A DNA stretch of 64,000 bases from Levilinea sp. GTDB lineage: Bacteria > Chloroflexota > Anaerolineae > Anaerolineales > Anaerolineaceae. The stretch spans positions 1 through 64,000 of the forward strand of contig JARKPO010000068.1 of NCBI GenBank assembly GCA_029975215.1. Direction: 5' to 3'. Under the pieces are notes generated by a model that was given only the letters and a program-made list of their open reading frames with translations, had not been told where the DNA came from and did not search any database. This document shows positions 35,749 through 44,237 of the stretch, piece by piece. The translations under genes and the position numbers were made by a program. Each line of letters starts with the position of its first letter. Position 1 is the first letter of the stretch.

Positions 35749-37182
35749 TCAGCGGCCCCGCAGGCGAGGGATGCGGTAATACTCCGCCATGCAGCGGTTG
35801 ACCCAGTCGTCTGGTGATTCCTGCAAATCGGCCACCCCAAAGCGGCTGGGCAGCCCAAAAATAACCACTTCTTCTGCCCCGCTCTGGCTCATCGTCCGCA
35901 GTTCCGCATCGCGCCGCTCCCAATCCTGGGCATACTGGCGGTATTCCGGGGCCGCCTGCGCGGTGCGCCAGCCAATCACCCCCGCTGCCAGCACCAGCCC
36001 AGCCAAAGCCAGTCCCGCCGCAGCCGGTGCGCTGCGCGGGTGTCCACTCCATTTGGATAGCATCTCCATCTGCCGCAGACCGCTCCCCACCAGCGCGCTG
36101 GCAGCCGTCAGCGCCAGCACCCAAAAGAACAGCGGCAAAAAGATGGTGCGGTCGTCCGGGTAGGCATTCAGCGAATACACGACCGGGGCACAGGCCGCCA
36201 CCGCCAGTCCAAAAGCCGCCGTCAGCATCAACCCCGCCGCCTGCACCCACGGCAGCCGCCAGGACAGCTTTGCCCCGCGGGGGCCTTCGGCGCCGCCCGC
36301 CCCAAACGCCCAACCCGCCGCCAACGGAACCCCCACCGAAAGCGCCGCCCAGCCCGGCGTCCACACAAAGTATTTGCCCACAATATGCACCGCGTTGCGG
36401 ATGGAAAACAAAACCAGACGGATCAGCCCCGGCGGTTCCGGCAGCGCCTCCCGGCGCACCGCGTTGCCCGGGGACAGCATGCTGATCCCCAGGGCCAGCC
36501 CGCCGCCCAGCAGACCCGCCCAGGCTGCTGTCAGCAAAGCTTTGCGCGCGCTGCCTTTGCCCCACACCATTGTAGCCATCAGCAGCAGCACGTAAAAGGC
36601 AACCTGCATGCTCGAAAAGGCCTCAGTGAACCCGCCGGATAAAAAGCTCAGCCCGCCCACCCAGGCCGCGGCGCGTTTGGGCTGTATCTGTCCCAGACCC
36701 AGCCGCACCAGCACCCCCCCGGTCCAGGTGAAGCCCACCAGCGGAAAGCTGTAGTTGATCAGGCCAATTTCCCAAAACGCGGATTGAAACAGGTTGGGCG
36801 TGGCAGCATACAGCACCAGCAGGATCAATCCCGCCGCGATCCAGGCGCACAGCCGCGGATATTCCCATTGGGCCCGGCACACCAGCGGCGCCAGCGCCCA
36901 GCTCAGCCCCGCCAGCCACAGCAAAAGGGTCAGCGTGGGCAGCCAGGCGGCAAAGCCCGCCCCCAGGGCTGTCAGCAGGCCTGTGAAAGTGATATAGGAC
37001 AACCGTCCCGTCCATTGGGTGTACCACTTGAGAACATAGGCCGCCGGATCCAAGCGAGTCACGTCTGCCGCAATGCAGTAGTCATCCGCATGCAGCCGCG
37101 TAAACGTGCTCAAGTAGGCGTAACAGGCCAGCGCAGCCAGAACAGCCACCAGGGCTGCGCCGAGGACAACCTTTTTTTGCAT
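35749..37182 (-). CDS. DUF6056-like polytopic membrane protein (possible GT-C enzyme)
   Basis: This 477-aa membrane protein has about ten or more helices. The early loop contains LHADDYCIAADVTR and the WYTQWTGRLSYITF stretch. Acidic residues after the first helix followed by an aromatic loop recall GT-C glycosyltransferases and the DUF6056 family. A soluble C-terminal segment follows (RRDAELRTMSQSGAEEVVIF). It is last in a minus-strand run of membrane glycosylation-like genes and starts 28 nt after the previous one, with no clear ribosome site. The sugar donor and acceptor are unknown. Confidence 0.6.
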   Translation of the reverse strand: MQKKVVLGAALVAVLAALACYAYLSTFTRLHADDYCIAADVTRLDPAAYVLKWYTQWTGRLSYITFTGLLTALGAGFAAWLPTLTLLLWLAGLSWALAPLVCRAQWEYPRLCAWIAAGLILLVLYAATPNLFQSAFWEIGLINYSFPLVGFTWTGGVLVRLGLGQIQPKRAAAWVGGLSFLSGGFTEAFSSMQVAFYVLLLMATMVWGKGSARKALLTAAWAGLLGGGLALGISMLSPGNAVRREALPEPPGLIRLVLFSIRNAVHIVGKYFVWTPGWAALSVGVPLAAGWAFGAGGAEGPRGAKLSWRLPWVQAAGLMLTAAFGLAVAACAPVVYSLNAYPDDRTIFLPLFFWVLALTAASALVGSGLRQMEMLSKWSGHPRSAPAAAGLALAGLVLAAGVIGWRTAQAAPEYRQYAQDWERRDAELRTMSQSGAEEVVIFGLPSRFGVADLQESPDDWVNRCMAEYYRIPRLRGR

Positions 37183-37210
37183 TGGATCACTTTGCCGGGT
37201 TCAGCGCCCC

Positions 37211-39301
37211 TTACTTTGCCGGAAGGTAGCGGTACAGCGCCGACCCATAGGCATCTCCTACATAGTCCAGACGTCCCGCAAACATGTCGGTGTACGGTTG
37301 TGAATACACCAGAATGTATTCACCCGCGTATACATAATCCATGCCGATCTCGTCCAGGTACTCCGCGGCCGTGCCCGCTTTCAGCCGCTGGAAATAATCG
37401 TAGCTGGAAATCAGCCCGTCCAGGTTCACCACCGTGCGGTCCTGGATGAAATAAGCGGTCACGCCGCCGCCCGTCGAGCCGACCACCGCCCCCGGTTCGG
37501 TCATCTCCATCACCCCTTTGACCCCCGCCAGGTACAGCTCTTCCTGGCCTTTTTTCACCTTCCAGGGGGTGATCTCGGCCATCTGCGCCATGAAAACGCC
37601 CGTCACCGCCGCCGCAATCACCAGGCTGATCCCCCAGGGTACCGCCTTCGGCGCGCGCACTCGCTGAAGCATATCGTACACGCAGCCCAGGAGCAGCGCC
37701 GCCAGCAGGGTCTTAAAGGCCATCTCCGCCACCCAGTACCAGCTGAGAGTCTCCACATAGGTGGTGAACTTGTAATTGGACAGCTTGATCAAACTGCCGC
37801 CCAGCAGCGGCAGCAGCAGCATCTGCCCTGCGGCCCGCCCCGCCCAGCGCCGGTTAGCCCACAGCAGCCCCCCCGCCAGCCCCGCCAGCCCCAGCCCCAC
37901 CCCCCAGGCTGCCAGCTTGCGCGCGCGGATGGCGCGGGTTCCGTCGCCCTCAAAGCCCAGGGCTTCAGCGACGGCGTTCCCCAGTCGCTTGGGGTAGGCG
38001 CGCGCCTCCCACCACGGACCGCGGTCGGGGTCGGGGTTCATGCCCATCAGGCCCGGCAGATCTTTTTCGGGGTAGCCGTACACGGTGTAGATTGTCCCCC
38101 ACCAGCGCTTGATCTGCCCGCTGACCGGCATGGGCGTGCCCGCGTAGAGCACGTTCACCGTCAAATACACCGCCAGCGTCAGCGCCAGCGGGCCGTAGTA
38201 ACGCAGCCCGGCCTGCAGCCAGGGCTTCCAATGCAGCCGCGGGTCAGTCTCTGACGCGCTCTCTTCCAGATTCACCCCGCGGCGGCGCAGCACCCAGCCC
38301 ACGCCGTAGCGCAGGGCAAAGGCCAGCCCCATCCCCAAGGCCCAATCTACTGCCAGCACCGCGCGCGGGAAGCGCGTCACCGCCCCGGCCGTGGTTAAAA
38401 TGATCATCACCAGCCCCACCAGAGCCAAGGCCGCGCTGGTCGCCGCAGCGATGCGCCACAGCGAGCGCCGGTTGGGAATCAAAATGCGCGTGCCGTACAG
38501 CCCGAAGAACAGGTACACCGAGAAGCGCATCACCAGCGATACCGCCGCCATCCACACGGCGTAATCGGAGTAGAAAAAGTACAAGCCGATCCCCAGGCGC
38601 AGCAGGTAGCTGGCAAACACCGAAACCAGGGTCAGCACCAGATCCCCCAACAGCAGGTAGCGCAGCGCCGGGGAGCGGAACATAACCCAGATGCCCATCA
38701 CCGCCACCAAAAAGATGTTGTCCAGGCGGCTCAGCAGCAGCAAAACCGCGGTGATGCCCAGTTTCAGCAGAGTCTGAGGATTGTCTGGCTCGCCCGCCGC
38801 CCGCCGCAGTTCCAGGCTTTGCACCTGCGCCAGCAAGAGCAGCAGGAAAAAGGCGTACAGGCCGGATTCCATCCCCAGCATGTTGGTCACTTTGTGGATC
38901 TCAGGGAAAAACGCCCAAAAAACCGCCGCTGCCGCGCCCACCGCCGGGCTGACGGCGCGCCGCACGATGCGGTACAGCAAAACCGCGCTGCCCGCGTTCA
39001 GCACGGTCATCAGCAGCAGCACAATGCGCAGCGGCAGGATCAAATCCAGGTGCGCCAGGGCGAAGATGGGAACCAGCACCGCCATCCACAGCGGGTGAAA
39101 ACCGTTGGTGGGCGCAAGGCCATCAAAGCTGACCCCGCGGCCCTCAGCAATGTTTTGAGCGGTCTTGAAATAATAAAAGCCGTCGTCGGAGGTGAACCAG
39201 TTCATCAAACTGTTGGGCGGTGCAAACACCGCGTATAAATGCAGCCCCACCACCAGAATAAAGATGATCCACTCGATTTTGATCGAAATGCGCTTGAACA
39301 A
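37211..39301 (-). CDS. GT-C-like polytopic glycosyltransferase, 696 aa
   Basis: This large membrane protein has about twelve helices. The first outer loop reads FTSDDGFYYFKTAQNIAEG, matching the acidic DD motif that GT-C enzymes use to handle a lipid-linked sugar donor. The extracytoplasmic C-terminal domain (from about residue 590) has VVGSTGGGVTAYFIQDRTVV and NLDGLISSYDYFQRLKAG, a pattern I associate with bacterial mannosyl/arabinosyl-type transferases. TTG 39301 is the start, with GGGAGG 5 nt ahead. It probably decorates cell-surface glycans or glycolipids; substrate not inferable. Confidence 0.65.
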   Translation of the reverse strand: MFKRISIKIEWIIFILVVGLHLYAVFAPPNSLMNWFTSDDGFYYFKTAQNIAEGRGVSFDGLAPTNGFHPLWMAVLVPIFALAHLDLILPLRIVLLLMTVLNAGSAVLLYRIVRRAVSPAVGAAAAVFWAFFPEIHKVTNMLGMESGLYAFFLLLLLAQVQSLELRRAAGEPDNPQTLLKLGITAVLLLLSRLDNIFLVAVMGIWVMFRSPALRYLLLGDLVLTLVSVFASYLLRLGIGLYFFYSDYAVWMAAVSLVMRFSVYLFFGLYGTRILIPNRRSLWRIAAATSAALALVGLVMIILTTAGAVTRFPRAVLAVDWALGMGLAFALRYGVGWVLRRRGVNLEESASETDPRLHWKPWLQAGLRYYGPLALTLAVYLTVNVLYAGTPMPVSGQIKRWWGTIYTVYGYPEKDLPGLMGMNPDPDRGPWWEARAYPKRLGNAVAEALGFEGDGTRAIRARKLAAWGVGLGLAGLAGGLLWANRRWAGRAAGQMLLLPLLGGSLIKLSNYKFTTYVETLSWYWVAEMAFKTLLAALLLGCVYDMLQRVRAPKAVPWGISLVIAAAVTGVFMAQMAEITPWKVKKGQEELYLAGVKGVMEMTEPGAVVGSTGGGVTAYFIQDRTVVNLDGLISSYDYFQRLKAGTAAEYLDEIGMDYVYAGEYILVYSQPYTDMFAGRLDYVGDAYGSALYRYLPAK

Positions 39302-39376
39302 ACCGGCCTCCCTCTGCGCCGCCCGGTTCAGCGGTGCGGCCCAGGTTTTTTCGTTTATCGGGCAGCCCCCATTATA

Positions 39377-40753
39377 TCAGCCTTTGGAAAACAACTTCCA
39401 TTCCTCCGGCGGGCGTGCCGCCAGCCCCATCCACAGCACCGCCGCCGGAAACAGCTGGAACAGCACGCGGTCCAGCGAATATTTCAGATGCCAGACCTGC
39501 GGGTGAGGTGTGATCACGTAGATCATCAGCGCCGCCGCCGCGGCAGCCCCCCAAACCGCCAGCCCTGCCCAGCCCACCTGGGCCTCAGCTCCGTTCAGCC
39601 GTTTCGCCGTCAGCGCGCTGTACACCAAAAGCACATGCCAGGCCCCCACCTGCGGCAAGGTCTCCACCAGCCCGCGCCACACGGCCGCATAGCGCGCCGG
39701 ATCCGCCAGCTTAGCCAGGATGTCACCCATCCCCTGGGCAAACAAATCCCCCGGCGGCGCGATGAACCCTTTAAACAGAATCAGAGCCAACGCGGGCACA
39801 GCCGCCCCTGCCGCCAGCCACCCCAGCCAGCGCGGATGGCGCGACCGCAGGCTCACCACCGCGCCCAGCGCCAGCGTAACCAGCGCAAAGACGATACCCT
39901 CGTTCTTAGCCCAGGCCGCCAAAGCCGCGCACAGCCCCGCCAGCACCAGCATGCCCGCGGGCCAGCCCCGCCGAGCGGCCATCCACGCCGCGGCCAGGGC
40001 CGCCAGTACAAAGAACGCTACGGCCATGTCGGCCGTCTGGTTGCTGCCCACCCAAATCAGCAGCGGGGAGCTGACCACCACCAGCGACCCCAAACTGGCC
40101 GCCGCCGCCCCGCGCTGCGCCCACAAGGCGCTGAAAAGCAGCCCCAACGTGCCCCAGGTCCACAAGCCCGCCAGCAGCATCGGCGTGCGCACGGTCTGCT
40201 GCCCCAGCCAGTCCCAGCTGACGGCCGCGCTCAAGGGGATCAGCAAGGGGTAATCGGCGTGGGCCTTCCAATTCAACGCGGGCGAAAACGCCGTGCGCCA
40301 ATCCGCCGCACGGAGCAGATGCCGCGCGCGCAAATTCCAAATGGCATAAGCGTCAAACGTGCCGTGGGGCGTGTGCTGCACCGTTTCCAGGTAACTGAAA
40401 GCCGCCGCCGCGGCGCACACCGCCAGCACCCCCAGCAGCCCCCAACCCCAGGCGCTGGGCCGCGGCCAAAAACCCCCCGCGGGGCGCGGCGCAGCTCGCC
40501 AGGCGCGCGCTGCCAGCCTCCACAGGCCTGCCGCCAGCAGCAGCTCCACCCACAGCAGGCCGCCAAAGTTCGCGCCAAACAGCAGCAGCGAGAAAAAGGC
40601 CAGGCAGGTGCGCACCCCCACCCCCAGCCCCGCACCCACAATGAGCTGAAACAGCAGCTCCGCCGCCTGGGCCGGCCGCGGCCAAAGCCAGGCCGTCAGC
40701 CCCCAGCCCAGCGCAAAGGCCGGCAGCAGGGTCAATAAGCTGGCTGCGGTCAC
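39377..40753 (-). CDS. GT-C-like polytopic membrane protein, 458 aa
   Basis: This 458-aa membrane protein has about eleven helices. HGTFDAYAIWNLRARHLLRA in the first large outer loop carries an Asp, and LLIPLSAAVSWDWLGQQTV follows. The layout fits ArnT/PMT-like GT-C enzymes, though the DD pair is not clean. The start is GTG 40753, overlapping the preceding stop (GTGA), which implies translational coupling to the small membrane protein upstream. Confidence 0.6.
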   Translation of the reverse strand: MTAASLLTLLPAFALGWGLTAWLWPRPAQAAELLFQLIVGAGLGVGVRTCLAFFSLLLFGANFGGLLWVELLLAAGLWRLAARAWRAAPRPAGGFWPRPSAWGWGLLGVLAVCAAAAAFSYLETVQHTPHGTFDAYAIWNLRARHLLRAADWRTAFSPALNWKAHADYPLLIPLSAAVSWDWLGQQTVRTPMLLAGLWTWGTLGLLFSALWAQRGAAAASLGSLVVVSSPLLIWVGSNQTADMAVAFFVLAALAAAWMAARRGWPAGMLVLAGLCAALAAWAKNEGIVFALVTLALGAVVSLRSRHPRWLGWLAAGAAVPALALILFKGFIAPPGDLFAQGMGDILAKLADPARYAAVWRGLVETLPQVGAWHVLLVYSALTAKRLNGAEAQVGWAGLAVWGAAAAAALMIYVITPHPQVWHLKYSLDRVLFQLFPAAVLWMGLAARPPEEWKLFSKG

Positions 40754-41205
40754 GGCTGCACCCGTTCAAAAAGGTAAATACCCATACCGTACTCGGCATG
40801 TACCCGCACCGGAAAATGCGACTCAAAAAAAGCATCCGTCTGCGGCTCGGAAAAATTACCCACAATCCACTGCGCATCCGTGCCCTGCACCACCACCAGC
40901 GGGGCCAGGGCATATTGGGTCATGGCAAATTCCTCGTCCTGATCCACCGCCCCAAACTCCATCCCCGGCACGTCCCGCTCGGAGACGTAGCCCACCTGCC
41001 CCTCGGCGGGTAAGTCGTGCTTCAGCTCCGCCAGCCGCTCCTGCCATTCGCTCACCGCATCGCGGCCGGTGGGTTCCTGGCGCAGTTCCAGCCCGCGCCG
41101 CAGCATCTGCCGCGCTGAAGACAGCCCGCTGAGCACGATCAACGCCAAAAAGGCCGCCGCCAGCCAAAACAGCACCCGCCCCAGCAAACCGCCGCGCGCC
41201 TTCAT
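40750..41205 (-). CDS. small membrane-anchored protein of unknown function
   Basis: This 151-aa protein has a basic start, one helix (about residues 8-28) and a soluble outer domain of about 120 residues ending in GMGIYLFERVQP. The domain has LPAEGQVGYVSERDVPGMEF and DAQWIVGNFSEPQTDAFFES. A similar short soluble part closes some GT-C-associated proteins, so it may partner the following GT-C gene. I recognise no family. ATG 41205 overlaps the hydrolase stop as ATGA. Upstream frame is a shadow. Confidence 0.7.
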   Translation of the reverse strand: MKARGGLLGRVLFWLAAAFLALIVLSGLSSARQMLRRGLELRQEPTGRDAVSEWQERLAELKHDLPAEGQVGYVSERDVPGMEFGAVDQDEEFAMTQYALAPLVVVQGTDAQWIVGNFSEPQTDAFFESHFPVRVHAEYGMGIYLFERVQP

Positions 41206-42095
41206 TCGCCGCCCTCCGCCGCCGCGCGCGCATCCGCATACCGGCCCTGCAGACAGGCCAGCAGCACGCGGTTGAAGCGTTCGGGGTGGTCGCGCTGCGG
41301 CCAATGCCCGCTCTCGGGCAAAATCACCAGCTGTCCATTGCGCAGTCTTTTTGCCGCCGCCTGGGCATCTACCAGCGGCACCGCCTGATCGCGGTCGCCG
41401 TGCAGAATCGTCACCGGCAAATCCAGTTCACCCAGGCGATCCATCAGCACCGAGCGCAGCCCGTGGGGCAGCATCTCGTGTTTTTGGAAGGCGTAAAAGC
41501 TCTTCCACACCCCCGGCTTGCGGCAGATGGTGTAGACCTCGTCCACCAGTTCATCCGTGATCGCCTGGCGGTTGGCCAGGATGTATCCCAGCGTCCAGCG
41601 CACCATCGCGCGGCTGCGCGCCAGCCAGGCGTAAGTCCAGCGCACCCACAGGTCTTGCTGAATAAAGGGGTAGGCCAGGCGGTGAAAGGGCGCGCGGCTT
41701 TGAAAACCGTAGCTGTCCACCAACACCAGTTGGCTCACCCGCTGGGGGTGATCCAGGGCAAATTGCAGCGCCGAGCCGCCCCCCAGGGAAATGCCTACCA
41801 GACGCGCGCGTTCAATCTCCAGCGCGTCCAGAAAGTTCAGCAGGAAGGCCGCGTTGCCCTCCAGCGTCAGGTCGTATTCCCCCACCTCGCTCTGGCCGTA
41901 ACCGGGCCAATCCGGCGCGGTCACGGCAAAATGCTGCCCGAGGTAGGGCTGGGTGTAGCGCCACGAGAGCAGGGCCTCATCCATGCCCCCGCCGTGCAGC
42001 AGAACCACCGCCTCTGCGCCCTGCCCGCTGGTGTAATAGTGAATGCGCGCCGCGCCAAGGCGCAGTTCCTGCGAATGAACCGCTTCCATGCTCAT
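41202..42095 (-). CDS. alpha/beta hydrolase
   Basis: This 297-aa protein has the alpha/beta-hydrolase fold: oxyanion motif LLHGGGMDEA, nucleophile elbow VGISLGGGSALQ, acid in LHGDRDQAVP and catalytic His in GHWPQRDHPERF. The cap region (about 150-210) is helical, as in MhpC-like C-C hydrolases and many esterases. ATG 42095 overlaps the stop of the oxidoreductase gene (ATGA) and the gene ends in another ATGA overlap, so all four genes here are coupled. Substrate unknown. Confidence 0.85.
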   Translation of the reverse strand: MSMEAVHSQELRLGAARIHYYTSGQGAEAVVLLHGGGMDEALLSWRYTQPYLGQHFAVTAPDWPGYGQSEVGEYDLTLEGNAAFLLNFLDALEIERARLVGISLGGGSALQFALDHPQRVSQLVLVDSYGFQSRAPFHRLAYPFIQQDLWVRWTYAWLARSRAMVRWTLGYILANRQAITDELVDEVYTICRKPGVWKSFYAFQKHEMLPHGLRSVLMDRLGELDLPVTILHGDRDQAVPLVDAQAAAKRLRNGQLVILPESGHWPQRDHPERFNRVLLACLQGRYADARAAAEGGE

Positions 42096-43612
42096 GCCTC
42101 TCCCACAATCTGCGTCTGAAATACCTTATCGTCCTGGCGGCAGATGGACTGCACCGCCAGCCGCCCCGACATGGCCACCACCGGCACGCTGCCCCCCGGC
42201 TCCACCCACTGCCCTGCCATCCAAAAGTTCTTCAGCCCCGGCAGCGTCTTGCGCATGCCCAAAATCATCAGCGGCATGGTGCGCTTGGTCAGCAGCCAGC
42301 CGCAGGAAGACCCCTGCCAGTTGCCCGTGTAGCGCTCATAGCTCAGCGGTGTGGCCACATCCACCATCTCCACCTGCCCACTGATACCCGGATAGAAGCG
42401 CTCCAACTGTTCAATCACCTGATCCGCCACCTGATCCTGCTCGCTGTCATACAGGCGGTGGCCATAAATGCGCTGCCAGTAGCCGTAATGGATGCGCAGC
42501 ATCACCACCACCACCGATTTGCCCGCCGGTGCCAGGCTGGGGTCGAAGCAGTAATTCTTGATGCCCAACAGGCTGCGCTCCTCGGCGGCGATGGTCACCG
42601 GCTGATCCAGCAAATGCACGGTCCAATGCGGCTCGCCGCTCAGATCGCGGTTGACGCCCAGAGACACCTGAATTTGCGAATGCAGCGGAAAACTGCCGTC
42701 GTAAAATTTCTTCAGCTGCCGGGTCAGGTATTGTCCGCCCAGCATCTCAAACAGGATGTTGTGCCCGTCCGCGGCGGAGATAACGTAATCGGCGCGGTAC
42801 TCTTCGTCGTTATACAGACGCACCCCCACCGCGGTGTCGTCCTCCACCAGGATTTTTTCCACCGCTGCGTTGTAATGGATCTGCCCGCCCAGGGCCAGAT
42901 AGCGGCGCTCGATGGCCCGCGCGAATTCCAGCGAGGCCCCCTGCGGAAAACCGGCGTTGCCGTTGGCCATGGACGCCAGCAAAGACAGCCCAGCCGTCAT
43001 GGGGATTTCCGGCCAGGAGAACATCTGCGCCGCGGCCTGCCGCAGGAAAGGATCCTTGAAGCGCGCGGCGAATTCCTCGGCAGAGTTCATGCCAAAGCGC
43101 AGCATAGGCGGCACAAAAGGCAGCATCTTCATCCCCAGCGCGCGCCACTCGTTCGGCCCCCAGCTCTCGCGCGGCTCCTGCTGCAATAGGGACATGTCGA
43201 ATTTGCGGAAGGTGCGCACTGCGTCAGTGAAGGCGTGGATCAGACGCCCGTCCGCCGGGCTGAGGGCCTGCATATGTTCTTCCAGCCGGTCGGGGTCGGC
43301 GTAGGCCACCAGGGTGCGCCCGTCCGCCGCGCGCACGCGCAGCAGCTCCTCGTGGTTGATCACCGTGCGCCCCTCCAGCGCGCCCAGCTCCTGCCACACG
43401 CGGTGAAAGGGCTGGCCGGGGCCGCTGCCGAACAAGTAATGGATGCAGCCGTCAAAGACGTACTGTTTGCGCTCCCAGGCCGTGCACAGCCCGCCCGGCA
43501 GGGTGTGCAGCTCAAAGATCTGCGACCGGTAGCCGTTCATCTGGGCGTAACAGCCCGCTGCCAGACCGGCGATACCCCCACCGATAATGATGATTTCTTT
43601 CTGCGCTGCCAC
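42092..43612 (-). CDS. CrtI/phytoene-desaturase-like FAD oxidoreductase
   Basis: This 506-aa flavoprotein is of the COG1233 type. The N-terminal FAD-binding motif is IIIIGGGIAGLAAGCYAQ followed by ELHTLPGGLCTAW, and the C-terminal signature lies in FWMAGQWVEPGGSVPVVAMS. Relatives include carotenoid desaturases and isomerases as well as many uncharacterised oxidoreductases. No other carotenoid gene is near, so a carotenoid role is not claimed. The start is GTG 43612 with GGGAG 7 nt ahead, and a TATAAT box lies at 43672-43677. First gene of the overlapping minus-strand operon that leads into the GT-C genes. Confidence 0.8.
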   Translation of the reverse strand: MAAQKEIIIIGGGIAGLAAGCYAQMNGYRSQIFELHTLPGGLCTAWERKQYVFDGCIHYLFGSGPGQPFHRVWQELGALEGRTVINHEELLRVRAADGRTLVAYADPDRLEEHMQALSPADGRLIHAFTDAVRTFRKFDMSLLQQEPRESWGPNEWRALGMKMLPFVPPMLRFGMNSAEEFAARFKDPFLRQAAAQMFSWPEIPMTAGLSLLASMANGNAGFPQGASLEFARAIERRYLALGGQIHYNAAVEKILVEDDTAVGVRLYNDEEYRADYVISAADGHNILFEMLGGQYLTRQLKKFYDGSFPLHSQIQVSLGVNRDLSGEPHWTVHLLDQPVTIAAEERSLLGIKNYCFDPSLAPAGKSVVVVMLRIHYGYWQRIYGHRLYDSEQDQVADQVIEQLERFYPGISGQVEMVDVATPLSYERYTGNWQGSSCGWLLTKRTMPLMILGMRKTLPGLKNFWMAGQWVEPGGSVPVVAMSGRLAVQSICRQDDKVFQTQIVGEA

Positions 43613-43718
43613 AATTCCACTCCCAAACGCCGACTCAGCCGGTTTCCCCCTCCGGCCACGCGCACACCTGAATTATAAAAGAGGACGGGCAAAAGCAGAA
43701 TGTTTTGCGCGCCCCAGC

Positions 43719-43747
43719 TTGAAAACCGCCCCCAGGGGTGGCATAAT
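43719..43747 (+). promoter_or_regulatory. promoter of the DUF1801-like gene
   Basis: -35 TTGAAA (43719-43724) and -10 CATAAT (43742-43747) are 17 bp apart, divergent from the oxidoreductase operon. Confidence 0.6.
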
Positions 43748-43795
43748 CAGAGCATATCAGACTATTTCACTCCAATTTTCCTCCAGAGGCTTCCC

Positions 43796-44167
43796 ATGAC
43801 GGATTTGCCCGCGGTATTCAGTGAATTGAAGAGCCTGCTGCAAGGCTATGCCCCCCCGCTCACGCCCAAAATGGATACCGAGCGCAGCTTTGACCTGTGG
43901 TCGCAGAAAGACCTGGTGATTGAGGGGCGCAAACGCAAAGAGGTCTATTTTGCCGGATTGATCCTCCAAAAAAGCTACGTGGGCTTTTATTTCATGCCCG
44001 TGTACGTGGAAACCGAGATGCAAGCCTTCTTCCCGCCCGAACTGCTCCGGCATCTCAAGGGCAAATCCTGTTTTCATATTAAGACCCTCACCCCCGAGCT
44101 GCGGCAGCAGATCCGCGCTGTGCTGCAAGCCGGGTTTGCGCTCTTTCAGCAGCGCGGCTGGGTGTAG
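43796..44167 (+). CDS. DUF1801-like small protein
   Basis: This 123-aa soluble protein has KMDTERSFDLWSQKDLVIEG, then EVYFAGLILQKSYVGFYFMP and, near the end, LKGKSCFHIKTLTPELRQQI and a final FQQRGWV. From memory this pattern belongs to DUF1801 (YdhG-like) proteins, whose function is not established. ATG 43796 has AGAGG 6 nt ahead and a promoter upstream; the extra 32 residues of the longer frame are not family-like. It is a single gene. Confidence 0.65.
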   Translation: MTDLPAVFSELKSLLQGYAPPLTPKMDTERSFDLWSQKDLVIEGRKRKEVYFAGLILQKSYVGFYFMPVYVETEMQAFFPPELLRHLKGKSCFHIKTLTPELRQQIRAVLQAGFALFQQRGWV

Positions 44168-44170
44168 GCA

Positions 44171-44202
44171 ATAAAACCTCCGCTTCGGGTGCACAGCGGA
44201 GG
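44171..44202 (-). terminator. terminator of the type III restriction-modification operon
   Basis: CCTCCGCT (44177-44184) pairs with AGCGGAGG (44195-44202). On the minus strand TTTTAT follows. It lies 35 nt past the res stop and may also act for the convergent DUF1801-like gene. Confidence 0.7.
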
Positions 44203-44237
44203 GTTACATCATCCGGTCTCGTGTTGCCCGCTGAGGG

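Noticed and set aside
42092-43612. Calling this gene phytoene desaturase (crtI)
   Set aside because: The fold is shared by many oxidoreductases and no other carotenoid gene is in the window.
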